Assembly (NCBI RefSeq): GCF_000499845.2
Contig: NC_023753.2
Location: 9,253,791-9,317,790, forward strand
Source: Phaseolus vulgaris
Taxonomy: Eukaryota > Streptophyta > Magnoliopsida > Fabales > Fabaceae
Direction of reading: 5' to 3'
DNA: 64,000 nucleotides
Positions 1 through 11,800 of the stretch are shown here, one piece after another. The translations under genes were made by a program, and so were the position numbers. The notes beneath the pieces are model-generated. The model saw only the letters and a list, made by a program, of their open reading frames with translations, was not told where the DNA came from and did not search any database. How positions within the stretch are numbered: the first letter of the stretch is position 1; each line of letters begins with the position of its first letter.

Positions 1-1
1 T

Positions 2-1045
2 GCCTCACCCAACAAAGATAACACCAAGTTGTGGCATATGAGATTAGGCCACATGAGTGAGAAGAGAATTCTAATCCTCAAGAAGAAGGGTCACCTTGGT
101 AACCACTGTACTGGAAAGGTTGATTTCTGTGAACATTGCATTTTTGGTAAGCAGAAAAAGGTTAGTTTTTCTAAAGCCATACACTGAACCAAAGGTACCT
201 TGGATTACATTCACTCGGATCTTTGGGGTCCGTCAAAAGTTCCCTCCAGAGGTAAATGTCGTTATATGATGACAATTATTGATGATTTCTCACAAAAACT
301 ATGGGTGTATTTTCTCAAACATAAGAATGAAGCATTTTCCACTTTTAAAGAGTGGAAATTATTGATTGAGAATCAGACTGGCAAGAAGATAAAGAGGTTA
401 AGGACAGACAATGGCCTTGAGTTCTGTTCGAATGAATTCAATGATTTATGCAAGAAGGAAGACATTTCCAGACACTTCACCATCCCAAGTACTCCACAAC
501 AGAACGGGGTTGCAGAAAGAATGAATAGAACTATCCTGGAGAGAGTTCGTTGCATGTTCTCCCATTCTGGTTTGAGCAAATCTTTTTGGGCTGAAGCGGC
601 TTCAACAACATGTTATCTGATAAACCACTCTCCTAACAGATCTATTGATTGCAACATTCCAGAAGAAGTTTGGTCAGGTAACCCTGTTGATTATTCTAAT
701 CTTAAAATATTTGGTTGCCCTGCTTATTCTCATGTAAACGAGGGAAAATTAGAACCTCGTGCTAAGAAGTGCATTTTCTTGGGTTATGGCTTAGGGGTTA
801 AAGGCTATCGTTTATATGACCCAGAATCTCACAAAATAATTCACAGCCGGAATGTGACCTTTAATGAAAATGCTATGCTTTCTTATGTAAAAGATACTGT
901 TATTTCCTCAATTGATACAGGTGACCAGGAAGATGCTCGAGAGAAGGTGGAGTTTGAGATTAAAACACCCGCTCATGAGGAAAACGTTCCCATTTCCTCT
1001 AGTACTCAAGATGATCAAGCCATTGTTATTGATGGTACAAAATGA
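2..1045 (+). pseudogene. copia GAG-pre-integrase and integrase domains (broken)
   Basis: Read from the left edge, the frame gives a GAG-pre-integrase domain ([10 protein letters not shown], then a CEHC zinc-type pair) up to an in-frame TGA at 185-187. The frame then continues as an integrase core with the DDE residues visible: Asp in HSDLWGP, Asp in RTDNGLEF and Glu in NGVAERMNR. A downstream FLGYG segment and a short linker follow before the TGA at 1043-1045. The frame then shifts from frame 2 to frame 3 of the window, near 1030, to reach the reverse transcriptase. In related elements this is one polyprotein, so the stop and shift are decay. Confidence 0.9.
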
Positions 1046-2207
1046 ACATGTGACTCCACATGAGCAATGTCCACCTAAACGACGAGGGTTACCACAGCCG
1101 TGGTCTATGGCTCAAGAACTTCCACAACAAAGACCAAGAAAACCAACTCAAAGATTAATTGCAGAATTTGCCAACATTGCTTATGCTTTAACCATTGTAC
1201 AAGAGATGGGTGAAGAAGGTGAACCCAAGAATTACTCTGAAGCTATCTCTGGTGACGACTCAACAAAGTGGATTGCTGCTATGCAAGAAGAAGTTGAGAG
1301 TCTTCTCAAAAACGAAACATGGGAATTGGTGAAGTTACCAGAAGGAAAACGAGTCATTAGTTGCAAGTGGATCTTTATGCGAAAAGAAGGGATCCCTGGT
1401 GTTGAGAGTACAAGGAATAAAGCAATATTTGTTGTAAGAGGTTTTGATCAAGAGAAAGGTATTGACTTTAATGAAGTATTTTCTCCTGTTGTTCGTCATA
1501 CTTCAATACGTATATTACTTGCTTTAGTTGCCTTGTATGATTTGGAGCTGGAACAGTTAGATGTGAAAACTGCTTTTCTTCATGGTAATCTTGAGGAAGA
1601 GATTTACATCCAGCAGCCTGAGGGCTTCGTTGTACCTGGAAAGGAGGACCATGTATGTCGTTTGAAAAAATCTCTTCACAGCTTGAAGCAATCACCAAGA
1701 CAATGGTATAAAAGGTTTGATTCTTTCATGGTTGGACATGGATACTCCAGAAGTAGCTATGATAACTGTGTTTATTTTCAAAAGACATCTGATGGGTCTT
1801 TTGTATACTTGTTGCTATATGTTGATGACATGTTGATTGCTGCAAGAGATAAATTTTTAGTTAACAAGTTAAAGGCTCAGCTTAGCAGTGAATTTGATAT
1901 GAAGGACTTAGGTCCTGCCAAGAAAATTTTGGGAATGGAGATCAATAGAGATCGTCAAGCTGGAAAACTTTTTCTATCACAAAAGAAGTATGTTCTTAAG
2001 ATGCTTGACAAATTTGGAATGCGAGATTGCAAAGCTGTTAATACTCCAATTGCCGCCCACTTCAAGTTGTCATCAGATCAGTGTCCAAAATCAGACGAGG
2101 ACAAAAGACGCATGTCACATGTCCCGTATTCAAATGCAATTGGAAGTCTCATGTATGCAATGGTATGTACTAGACCTGATTTAGCTTATGCTGTTAGCAT
2201 TTTGTAG
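1030..2207 (+). pseudogene. copia reverse transcriptase domain (frame broken at both ends)
   Basis: The translation carries the RVT_2 signatures: a WIAAMQEEVESL start, CKWIF, the DVKTAFLHG block, and the catalytic YVDDM near 1818-1832. It continues through KKYVLKMLDKFGM and [19 protein letters not shown], then hits a TAG at 2205-2207. The missing continuation ([25 protein letters not shown] region) is found one frame over from about 2205, so a single-base change splits RT from RNase H. The open frame extends upstream to 912, but residues before about 1030 overlap the integrase linker in another frame and are not real. Confidence 0.92.
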
Positions 2208-2856
2208 CAGGTTCATGCATAATCCAGGCAAGACACACTGGGAAGCCGTTAAATGGATACTTCGTTATCTGAAAGGTTCTCCAGATCTTGGTTTGGTATT
2301 TGATCAACATAGAGCCGATCCCGGAGGAGCAGTTGGCTATGTTGATGCTGACTATGGTGGTGATTTAGATCGGAGAAGGTCACTTTCAGCTTACATCTTT
2401 ACCCTATGTGAGTCTACTATCAGCTGGTATTCTTCACTTCAAGCCATTGAGGTTTTGTCCACCACTGAAGCAGAATATATTGTTGCTACAGAAGGTATGA
2501 AAGAGGCTATATGGCTTCGAGGCTTGGTAAGTGAACTTGGTCTTCAACAAGATGTTCTTGTTATATTTTGTGATAGTCAGAGTGTTGTTCACTTAACCAG
2601 GAACAGTAAGTATCACTCAAGGACCAAGCACATTGAAATTAAACACCATTTTATCCGAGACATTGTTGATATAGGAGATATAATTGTTGAAAAAATTCAT
2701 ACGACCGAAAATCCTGCAGACATGTTGACCAAGCCACTTCCATCGGCTAAGTTCGATCATTGCCTGAACTTAGCTGGTATTATCTTAATCAAGGCTTCAT
2801 GGCGAGAGAGTGTTCCAATCAAAGGCAAGTCAAGGTGGAGATTTGTGGATTTATAA
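2205..2856 (+). pseudogene. copia RNase H domain
   Basis: The reading frame shows the plant copia RNase [16 protein letters not shown], a SAYIF segment, [13 protein letters not shown] with the catalytic acidic residue, then [10 protein letters not shown] and [16 protein letters not shown], ending with the ADMLTKPLP tail. The stop at 2854-2856 already lies inside the LTR by the boundary chosen here, which is common in this family. The domain is intact in itself but cut from RT by the frameshift. Confidence 0.9.
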
Positions 2857-2884
2857 CTCACCTTTCCGTTTTCTTGTCATAATT

Positions 2885-3062
2885 GGGAGGTTAATTGCCA
2901 CAATCAATTGCAATCAATGGGAGATTAATTGCCGCAATCAATTGCAATCAATGAGAGATTAATTGCGCAATCAATGGGAGATTAATTGCGCAATCAATTG
3001 CAATCAATGGGAGGTTAATTGCCACAATCAATTGCAATCAATGAGAGGTTAATTACCATTAA
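2885..3062 (+). repeat. tandem repeat inside the LTR, about 34-bp unit
   Basis: Roughly five to six head-to-tail copies of a unit starting GGGAGGTTAATTGCC and containing CAATCAATTGCAATCAAT. One copy is shortened to about 23 bp, and copies alternate between GGGAG and GAGAG starts. The array lies just upstream of the LTR TATA-like site, where U3 enhancer repeats usually sit. Confidence 0.85.
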
Positions 3063-3094
3063 TTGTATTTATTATTGTTGTCTCCTAGAACCAC

Positions 3095-3103
3095 TATATA
3101 TAG
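3095..3103 (+). promoter_or_regulatory. LTR TATA-box candidate
   Basis: The sequence CACTATATATAGTGG sits in the LTR downstream of the tandem repeat and upstream of a pyrimidine-rich stretch. Position and sequence fit the U3/R boundary of a plant LTR. No transcript evidence is available. Confidence 0.5.
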
Positions 3104-3353
3104 TGGCTTCCTTCAAGCAATGTAACACACTACAAACAAGCAACACACACTTGCTTCCTCTCTCTTTTCATATACTCTATATTTCTGTTCTTGGGTGTAA
3201 GTGTTTAACCCATATAGAGAGGATTTTTTTTACCTCTATTTAAAGGGGTTTTCCACCTAAAAATTATGGTATCATTATCACTTTACTTGTTACTTTAATT
3301 TCTCATAATCTTTGGTTGAAAATTATCACGCTTCCGCACACGATATCCCTACA

Positions 3354-4455
3354 GTTTGTTGAACTAAAGTTGTTGTATTTTGTTGGAACACTGAATTATT
3401 TTGTTATTATATATATTCACAAAAATGATCCCATTATATTTATTTTTTATTTTTAAAATTTAAAATACAAAAATAAAATAAAAATATGAAATATGTAAAA
3501 AAAAATTAATATGCTATAGTTTTTATAATTTTAAAATACAAAAATAAAATGAAAATATCGAATGTGTACAACAAAAGGAGAAATTCCGTTATATATACAT
3601 AAAAATGGCACTATACATTATATATAATATTTATTTTGTCTCTCATTTTTTTTTAATTTTTTGTTATATAAAATACTTTTTAAAAAATACAGGAACAAAA
3701 GAATAATAGGAAAATAGGGACAAATATTTCCAACAGACAACTATTACTAAATTATAATGTTCTTTTATTAACAAAAGAGTAATGTTTTTCGTTAAAAAAA
3801 TTAATTTTTTTGACAAGACAGTCATTATTTTTTAAATTTCATATCACTCATCGTTATCTTATGTTATAGTTAATTCGATTAGTTGATATAATTAAAATGA
3901 ACCAGTCTCTAACCACTTGAAAACTCATAACAAGATAGAATAAAGGTCACATAAGTTTTTATGGCTTATATATAACATTACTCTTAAAAATTTCACAATA
4001 ATAATGTAGCTGTGACCTCATTTGTCATTTGATTGATGAAAAACACACACAATGGTCTCACAAATCACTGATGATGGTAAAAGATTAAAGCAAAAGAAAA
4101 GCACACTATGCATGCAATTGAGAATGTACATTTATAAGTGACATAACAAGTAAGGACAATAGAAAGTTAAACTTAGTACCCAAAAAGAAGAAAAGAAAAG
4201 GTTGTGATCTTCTGAACTCTAAACAAAGGAGAGATTCACTCTTCAAAGCGAATCTCCTTTATCACGAAAAAATATATATATATATAAAATATCATCATCA
4301 CCTAAAAAGCTTTTTGGTTCAATCTCCAGCAACTTCTAAATTAGCTTATGGTAAGATAATGGACAAGTATGATAAATGAATATTATCCATTATCTTACTT
4401 AGACTTTATTCATTAATTTTGGCTATGGATGATTATGGTGACACACAAAAGTTAA
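3354..4455. other. AT-rich intergenic DNA and 3' flank of the NAC gene
   Basis: No coding potential is visible on either strand. The stretch is AT-rich with A and T runs. The part nearest the NAC gene should hold its 3'UTR and poly(A) site on the minus strand, but no signal stands out from the AT background. Confidence 0.6.
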
Positions 4456-7268
4456 CTATGAATCTGGGAAGCATCCTAGGATATGACTAGCTTGATCATG
4501 GTTATTATGGGGCATCATCAAGGCCACGTTTGGATGTGAAAAATAAGCTGTCTCACTCAACTGTGATCCGAACAAGTTGTCCAAACTCTTCCAATCGATA
4601 CCTTGAGCACTGCTATTGCTCCTTTCATCACTACAATATTCCTCATTTGTGAGGCCATTGTGGTGTTGTTGGTTACATTCCTTCATTGCAAAACTTGCAG
4701 TTGGACTGTCTAGCTGAGGAAGCTCAATCAGCTGTTTGTCCATAACAGTTTGGTTTGGCAGAATAAAGGGTTGCTGATCTGAGCCAAAAGGAAGACTAAA
4801 ACTTGGAGCTTCAGCAGGGTGATGATGATGAGGCACATTTGTTTCATTCAAAATATCAGCAATTGATAAGGGTCTTGCAAAGCTTTGATCTCTGAGAAAC
4901 TGTTGATGGCTACTACTACTGCACCATGCCTCATAACCTTGCCTGTGACTTGGACTAGGCTTCCGAAATGCTCGGCACACAACCCATCCTTCTTCCTGAA
5001 ACAGGAATTATAAACTGTCACTTTCACCTTTTCTCATCAATCCTCAGATATGCTTCTTCTGTATTACTGTTATTATTATTAACATAATATAGAGTACAAG
5101 CGTGTCCTAATTTGCCTCTCACTCTTTGAGCTTTATAAAAGACAAAGTACCTTTGGAGAAAGTGAATATCTTTTCATTACATGTTTGAAATTGTTGGTTT
5201 CATGTACCATCTATTGATTCCTAAAGTTGCATGTATATATATTCAAAATTTTACACTCACTTACTTGTGGATGGACAGAAAGAAAAAAAGAGAGAATAAT
5301 ATAGAATTTGGAGTGTGAGAAAACAGTATTCCCTTTTTCTCCAAAAGTATATATTATTAAAATGTGATTGAAAGTAAGAAAGAAAAGGAGAATTCAGTGA
5401 AAAGACATTTTATTTACATAATATTTTTATACTCTTTCACATTTTTACAAACAAATGTCACAGATAAGTAAAAAAATAAATTACGTTCACAAATAAAAAA
5501 GTCTCTTACAAAAACTGTCCTTTTGTTTTGTGTCATAGAAATAGTAGTGAATTTAAAGAAATGCTATATATTTTTATACATCAATTATCAAATCACGGCG
5601 TGTGCATTTTTTAAAAGGTTAAATACCTTTTAATAAGATCAATATGTTATAAAATCAAAAGAAAACTAGCACATCGTTGTTAGATTAAAAATTCCATAAC
5701 AATGGTATGAAAACTTTGTTGGGCATTGTCTTTAAAAAGTTCATAAGCATGCTTTTGTCATTTAAGGCAAAGGTTTAACTAGTGCAACTACGATAATGAT
5801 TAAGTAAAATTAAAAAAGATTTACTAAAAGTAGAAGCATTAATTATATTTAAAATAAAAACATTAATTACACACTACAGAATAAAAATATTAATTTATTC
5901 AAAATACTAAATGTCTTTAATACTCGCTTAAAGAATCCTTTAATATTCATTAAAAAGTTTACTTACTGAAATCCCCCTGAAAAAGGCAAAAAATTGAAGT
6001 GTTATAATTTAAAAAATAAAGTAACTTTATCGACAATTAAAAGTTATCACAGGAAAAGAATAAAAAAAGTCATATAGAAAAAAGAAAAGAAGACTGAGCT
6101 TTTACATAATATAAATATAAAACAGTTTTTTTTACCAAAATAAAAAACAGTTAGTAACGTTTTTGTCTAATACTGTGTTTATATAATTGGATTATATATT
6201 CACGCAACTTATTTAAGAAGAAGTGAAAATCATATAATTTATGAGAATAATTTCAAACCATCCTAACAAAAAATGCTTTAGAAAGTGGCATATAATGGTG
6301 CAATTTGAAAAAAGAGTGTGTATGTTTGAAAATGAAAAGTATGAAACAGGAAAAGTACTGTTTGGAGTAGTGAAGAACAGTGTTGAGGACCCTATTTGCT
6401 CAAAATGACATGTTTGCCTTCTCCTTAACTTCATGCATACAAGTGTTTTTTTTTCTTCACAACATTATTAGATTAAGAAAGTATTGGAAGCAACCATTGA
6501 ATTATAATTTTCACTGTTATAGTTGATTATAGATTACTTCATATTTGATCACAGTGGTTGATATGATTGAAGTGAGAAGAAACTTGCCTGTGGAGGACCA
6601 TGTTCAGAGGTTTGATGCCTATATTCATGCATAATCCAGTCTGTTTTCCTTCCATTAGGGGCACGTCCCTTGTAGAAGACCAAGGTCTTCCTCATTCCTA
6701 TGATTCTATTTTTGGACATGACAGCCTTGTCCCTTCCAGTTGCTTTCCAGAATCCAGCAGCAGTGGCCCTGTTAGTTCTTGTTCCTGTAGGATACTTCTT
6801 ATCTTTATGGCTGAAAAAGTACCATTCATTTTGTTGCTCATATCCTAGCTTGCACCTATCTGCATAATTTCAATTAAGCACATCAACAACTTTCTAACTA
6901 TATATAATGTCATAAATTGCTCAATAATGTTATGATATGGATATAGTTAACAGATGAAGTTTATCAAGTTTCTGAAGTTGACTTTTGTTTTGAATTATAA
7001 TTCCTTAAAGATTATTTATGTCCCTTTAATTTAAGAAAATGGTGTGATGTGAAGATTAGTTGCATTGTGGAAATGATATATAACTATCTAATTACTATAT
7101 TTATATATATATACCTTGTATGTCCCATGGTTCCATTTTGTACAGATCAATCTCAACAATAACATCAAGATCGATTTTCAGGGAGTTTATCTTCCTCTTG
7201 AGATAGTAGCCCACAAGCTCCTCTTCCGTTGGATGAAATCTAAACCCTGGAGGCACGCATGATTCCAT
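4456..7268 (-). CDS. VND7: NAC-domain transcription factor, VND7 type (xylem vessel master regulator)
   Basis: Three coding exons on the minus strand: 7268-7115, 6859-6588, 4995-4456, joined in frame to 321 aa (Arabidopsis VND7 is about 324 aa). Exon 1 gives [17 protein letters not shown] and [17 protein letters not shown] (NAC subdomains A-B). Exon 2 gives [47 protein letters not shown] and DWIMHEY (C-D). Exon 3 opens with [13 protein letters not shown] (E) and a variable activation region with an LP-type box (LPQLDSP) and a WQ-like box ([13 protein letters not shown]) near the C-terminus. In Arabidopsis, VND7 drives secondary wall and cell-death genes in protoxylem vessels, acting in the nucleus as a dimer. 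The second intron has a GC donor. A spliced 5' exon at about 8544 would add an in-frame upstream ATG. The family is certain; VND7 rather than VND4-6 rests on subdomain B and the RKP...GYE.W wording after subdomain E. Confidence 0.93.
4996..6587 (-). other. GC-AG intron of the VND7-like gene
   Basis: Exon 2 ends CCTCCACAG and the intron begins GCAAGTTTC, a textbook GC-type donor (AG|GCAAGT). It ends TTTCAG before GAAGAAGGATGG. Moving to the GT four bases further on would add GCAA and break the frame into WVVCRAF. The frame and the conserved NAC residues on both sides fix the junction. The intron is AT-rich and shows no inserted element. Confidence 0.85.
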
Positions 7269-7286
7269 ATCAACTGATGATCTCTC

Positions 7287-8543
7287 CTGAAAGAAGCAAA
7301 GGAAAAGGAGTCATTATGAAAGATCAATTTGACCATTTATGTTTCCGTTTTAATTTGAATATTATGCATAAGGGTTTGTCTTGTTCTCTTTTACGTGCAT
7401 CAAGAGAAAAACAAATGATTATGAAACGAAAAATAAGATGCTCAAATTCTTTTTGCAAATTTTTCCTGATGGTAAGGGCAGCATTGGAAGATAAAGGAAA
7501 AAAAAATGAATGGCCATTGGCTCCGCGTTGCACTTCATCAAAGTCATAATAGTTTACAACCTTATAGCTCTAAAAACCTCTAGGGATGAGAGATATTTTG
7601 AAGTAATGATGATGATGATGATGTATAACTTTGGTATTGGACCCAACAATTGTGCAGCATGTGCAATGACAAAATTGGCAGACCATGTGTGGAACCCACC
7701 ATAATAAAACAAATTAACTAACAAAATAGGCCTATGATTAATCCTAAGAAGCTCTTTTTGTGCCTTTATTTGCATGACATGGAGTTGGCAAAAGTATATT
7801 GAACACAAAAGTTGGCCGAAAAGCTTGACTTTGCTGTCACAAGCATGTCACATTTCTTTGAGTGCAGTGCACTCCCAACGCCTGCTGGTGGTGGAGAAAG
7901 ACCTGCCCTATTGAAAATGTCGTGATCACAATTCACGACCACCAGGCACACATGTAGCCACCATATATGCTACAGATAAAGTTCCACTCATCAGCTTAAG
8001 CTAATTTTCAGAATTTTCCAAGGACACAATCACTACCTATACATGGTTTTCTTAAACCTGGACAAACCAGCTAGCCCTAACTAATTAATACTAATGGATT
8101 TAATATTCATCTCTTGCTAATGGGGAGACTGTTTCATTGATGCTTTGAAAATTTTCAAATTAATCATATCTCTCTCTTTTTCTACTGTTAAGATCATGAT
8201 ATTCACACGCTCTCAGTTGACAAAAACCAAGATATATCATTCTTGGATTGGTGTCATTCGTGTAAGAAAACCAAAATGTGAAAGAAAAGCAAGCTATAGA
8301 TCCATTTAACATTTTCAGGCTTGTAGATGGACATGGATATAATATAATAAACCCCAGAAAGCTGTAGTTTCCCTTTGCAAAATAAATTTGAAAAAGCTGG
8401 TTCTCTTCAGATAAACCCTCCTAGAGATCATTACCAAAATAGACTCAAGGTGGTTTCAGACTTCTCTTGACACGCTGTTGAGAAAGGAGAAAAGAAACAA
8501 TCGTCACATTTATGGACACAATAAATATATACACAATACTCAC
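7287..8543 (-). other. 5' leader intron of the VND7-like gene (predicted)
   Basis: On the minus strand a good acceptor (CTTCTTTCAG) lies at 7287-7288, 18 bases before the ATG. A good donor (CCT|GTGAGTATT) lies at 8543-8538. Splicing them joins a purine-rich leader ending AAATTCCT to GAGAGATCATCAG. The region between has no coding potential but contains a (GAT)n-like run near 7604-7623. The intron is inferred from the splice sites alone. Confidence 0.55.
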
Positions 8544-8800
8544 AGGAATTTGGGTTAATGTCATCTTCTTCTTGAGTTTGCTAGTTACAGGCACTGAGAT
8601 AAGACTAAGGGAGAGGATGGAGAGAGAGAGAGAGAGGGAGAGAGAGATGTGTGTTGAAGTAAGGTGAAGGTGAATGTTTGTCTAAAGAGAGGTAGGAGAG
8701 TTATATATATGTATTTGCAAGAGCATGTATCGAAAGGGATGAGAGAATGTTGTAGAGAAAAGAAGCAGAAGAATAATATATATATAAATATATAGACATA
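8544..8800 (-). promoter_or_regulatory. predicted 5'UTR exon and core promoter of the VND7-like gene
   Basis: On the minus strand, TATA-like runs occur at about 8777-8795 (CTATATATTTATATATA) and 8701-8712 (ATATATATAACTC). They are followed by a CT-rich leader made by the microsatellite at 8621-8647, and then the predicted donor at 8543. CT-rich leaders are common in plant 5'UTRs. The transcription start cannot be fixed from sequence. Confidence 0.4.
8621..8647. repeat. GA/CT microsatellite in the NAC leader
   Basis: An almost pure run of AG dinucleotides broken by one GGG. On the NAC sense strand it reads as CT repeats and falls in the predicted 5'UTR. Such runs are length-variable. Confidence 0.8.
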
Positions 8801-11800
8801 TAGAAACATATTGTAGATGAGGTTATTGATTGCGCGTGGGGTGGCAGATAGATGGAAAGGTCTTTGTTTGGACGGCGTGACACCGAGTTTTCACGCCACC
8901 CCCCTTCCACCGCTATATTGTACCCTAAGCCTTTTCCATTCCACCACTTTAAACAACAATGCTAGCTACTGTACAGTGCTCACTTAGTTTTAACCAAATA
9001 TATTACTCTTGTTCTTATTATTATTATTATATGTAATGGATCATTCATTCATTCATAGCTTTCATAAACTTGTATTATACTTGGCTAATGTCCTAGATCA
9101 GAGGCTCTTCCACTAATTAACAACAGACACAAATAGTGAGTACATGCATGTCACATTCTCCTCTTCCATCCTTCACAATTGAGGTTTCACAATTGTCTGT
9201 TTGGTGCGCCGTCCCTCTACATTTGGCACCATTGCTTTTCTTACATGTGGAAGCTATGTCAGACTCCTAAGCTGTCCATATCAATATGTTAATCATTTCT
9301 GTCTTCTCGCTTTAGTGTTTTCATATGCATACCATAAGCCCTCCACCATAGTTTATCCGATTGTTCTTTACCACGGTTCTCGTTTTTATTTTTCCATTCT
9401 CTGCATTCCATGATTCATCTTCTCATTCTGCAATCAATTTAGTATATCAGATAATCAAACCCATTGGTTTCAAAACATGTACTTTGTTAGTGCCATGCTG
9501 CCAAAATCATAATTTTAGTAAGTATAAAAGTTTACACTACCTATCAGCCTGTTAAATTTATAATACCATTATTTCATAACACTAAAACAGTCTCTTATAT
9601 CACCAATAATTGGAAAATAATTTATAAATATTTTTAGAGATAAAAGTATATCAGTCCTCACTTTTTGTGTTAAAGAGAGTGTGTTAACTCTATCATAAAT
9701 AGTTAATTTGCATAAATATATAATTCTATACACGAATTAAATATTTTAATATGAAAAAGTGTGTTGAAAAATCTACAATGGAGTAGAGATATTATGGTAC
9801 ACAAAACCACTTTCATTAGACTGAGTGTTGACGAACTTAAGATCTAATTAATGGATTACCGGGACAAAAAGAACAAACTTGGCAGTTGAAGTTAGAAGAG
9901 CAGCAGTTTTTGTCTTAAACATTGAAGTTCCAGCTAAATGACTTGATCATTGAGGAAGAATAGAGTTTTATATATTATCCCTTGCAAAAGTAAGAGTAAC
10001 TGATAACAGGTTTCTTTGAGAACAATGCACTCTTTTGTATATATATTATAAAAAGGTAATGGATGTAGATTGAAAAGGCAATTTCGGGATTTGTATTATG
10101 TGTGTGTATATATGAATACTCAAAGGATTAAGTTTATTTGTTTTATACAAACACATAAAGCCTAGATAAACTGGGATTACCAACCTACCATTGTACTTTG
10201 CAAGGGTTTATTGTCTTATTCAGAGTAGAGCCATTAATTTAATAAATAAATAAATATGCTGCAAATCTAGTACAGAAAATGCATTTATTATATGAAAGAG
10301 CAGTGACCAAAAGCCGAAAGCTTCTATAGAAAGCTTACTATAACCATATTATACATGAGGGTACCCTTTACACCTACTGAATACAACCTTCTAGGGACTC
10401 TGTTGCCAGAACAGCAATATTTAACCACCAACTTGTCACCTCTAAATTAAATAATTAATGGTTTAACACTGACATTGACGTCATTTTGTCCCAACACTTG
10501 CTTACATATGCTTCTTCTTTTTTTATTAATATCAGTTCACTATGCAGTTTTTATTAATACTCTACTCAAACATTCATTTCTTTATTTACATACTCCTTTT
10601 AAATTCACACTGGGATGAGTGGACCATGGTTTGCTGTTTCTGTGTGCCCTTGGATCTCTGTTACAACCCTCATTCAACCCCAGTTCACAAATTTTCTTTA
10701 GAATATATTCAACTTCGTGTGAACGCAATCCAAATATGCTGCCTATCTAGTTTTTCAGTTATGATAGTACTAGTGTGTATCATTTTGATTGATTTTAAAC
10801 CTTGGAATTGCTTGTTTAAAGATTTTTCTTTTGTTTTGTAGTGCTGTTTGCTGTATGAAAACTTCTTAGTTGTCCATCTGATGGAAACCTACCTAAAGCT
10901 ACACCAAATCTATTCATTGCTTGTATACATTTGTATAAATTTGCTTTTATTGTATTTTATATGCTTATGTGGTTGTGTTGTGTCCCACTATTTTATTAAA
11001 AACATGAAAGGTTATAAATTGTAGTAATAGGTTAATTATTATCATAATTAACCGCAATGAAATAACAATCATTAGTGACTAACAAAAGCAGAACTTAGAC
11101 TTTTGTTTTCACTAATGAGGGATGAAGATTAAGCTCTCTTAAGTGTGTCCTTAATCAACTTGCTGGAACTTCAACTCAAAAACCTTAATTTGCAAAATCA
11201 GATTTTAATTTATAATTAAAAATTCAATTCTAATTTTCTAGGAAAATAATATTTTGTATGTGTTTATGCTGATAGCAACACGATTTTAAAGAAGCCACCG
11301 AAATATATGTGATCATTTTATTAGCGTTTCAATTATAGTTGTATGATATAATATTATTTTATTTTGACCTAGACTTAGAAGAATGGTGTACATATTAGAC
11401 CAAATTATTGTGTCTAAACTCTAATGCAATTAATTTGTCATTTGCTTTATATTAGGGCTATAATAGACCCGTGGCTTGATCATATACGCTATTTAACATC
11501 TAGGTATTCCAATATGAGGAAAAAGAAGTCTACATAAAGTGACAGAATCAAAGAAAATTAATTTTGAGCACAGAAGAAAAGAAGAACTAAGAAGAAGATC
11601 ACAGAAACAAACTTATAAGTTTAATTCACATGTATAAACCTCATTTTAGGTTTACATATAATGAAACAAGCTTAGGTTACAGTTTTGTTTGAATGTAGTT
11701 TTCTGAAGTGTATATTATATGCTCCACTTCAACAGAAAGGCACTAGGAAGAAGAAGTTAAACAAATATGGAAACATTCTTTGCTTCTAAATACATCTCTT

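Larger units (their letters stand above)
1..3353 (+). mobile_element. Ty1/copia LTR retrotransposon, Tnt1/Tork-like, decayed, 5' part outside the window
   Basis: The order GAG-pre-integrase, integrase, reverse transcriptase, RNase H, polypurine tract, LTR is the copia order. The 5' LTR, gag and protease lie left of the window. The coding region has a stop near 185 and two frameshifts (about 1030 and 2200), so this copy cannot make its own polyprotein. The purine-rich tract at about 2832-2840 is followed by an LTR that starts TGTGGAT and ends ATCCCTACA, imperfect inverted ends of the TG...CA type. The Tnt1/Tork placement rests on the integrase and RT wording, not on a tree. Confidence 0.93.
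2844..3353 (+). repeat. 3' LTR of the copia element
   Basis: About 510 bp. It begins TGTGGATTTATAAC right after a purine tract and ends with ATCCCTACA. These termini are imperfect inverted repeats with TG...CA ends. The interior has a tandem repeat (2885-3062), a TATA-like site and a pyrimidine-rich stretch. The 5' partner and the target-site duplication cannot be checked because the left side is outside the window. Confidence 0.8.

Noticed and set aside
6600..6848. Plus-strand open frame in the NAC exon 2 region
   Set aside because: It is the reverse of a highly conserved NAC exon.
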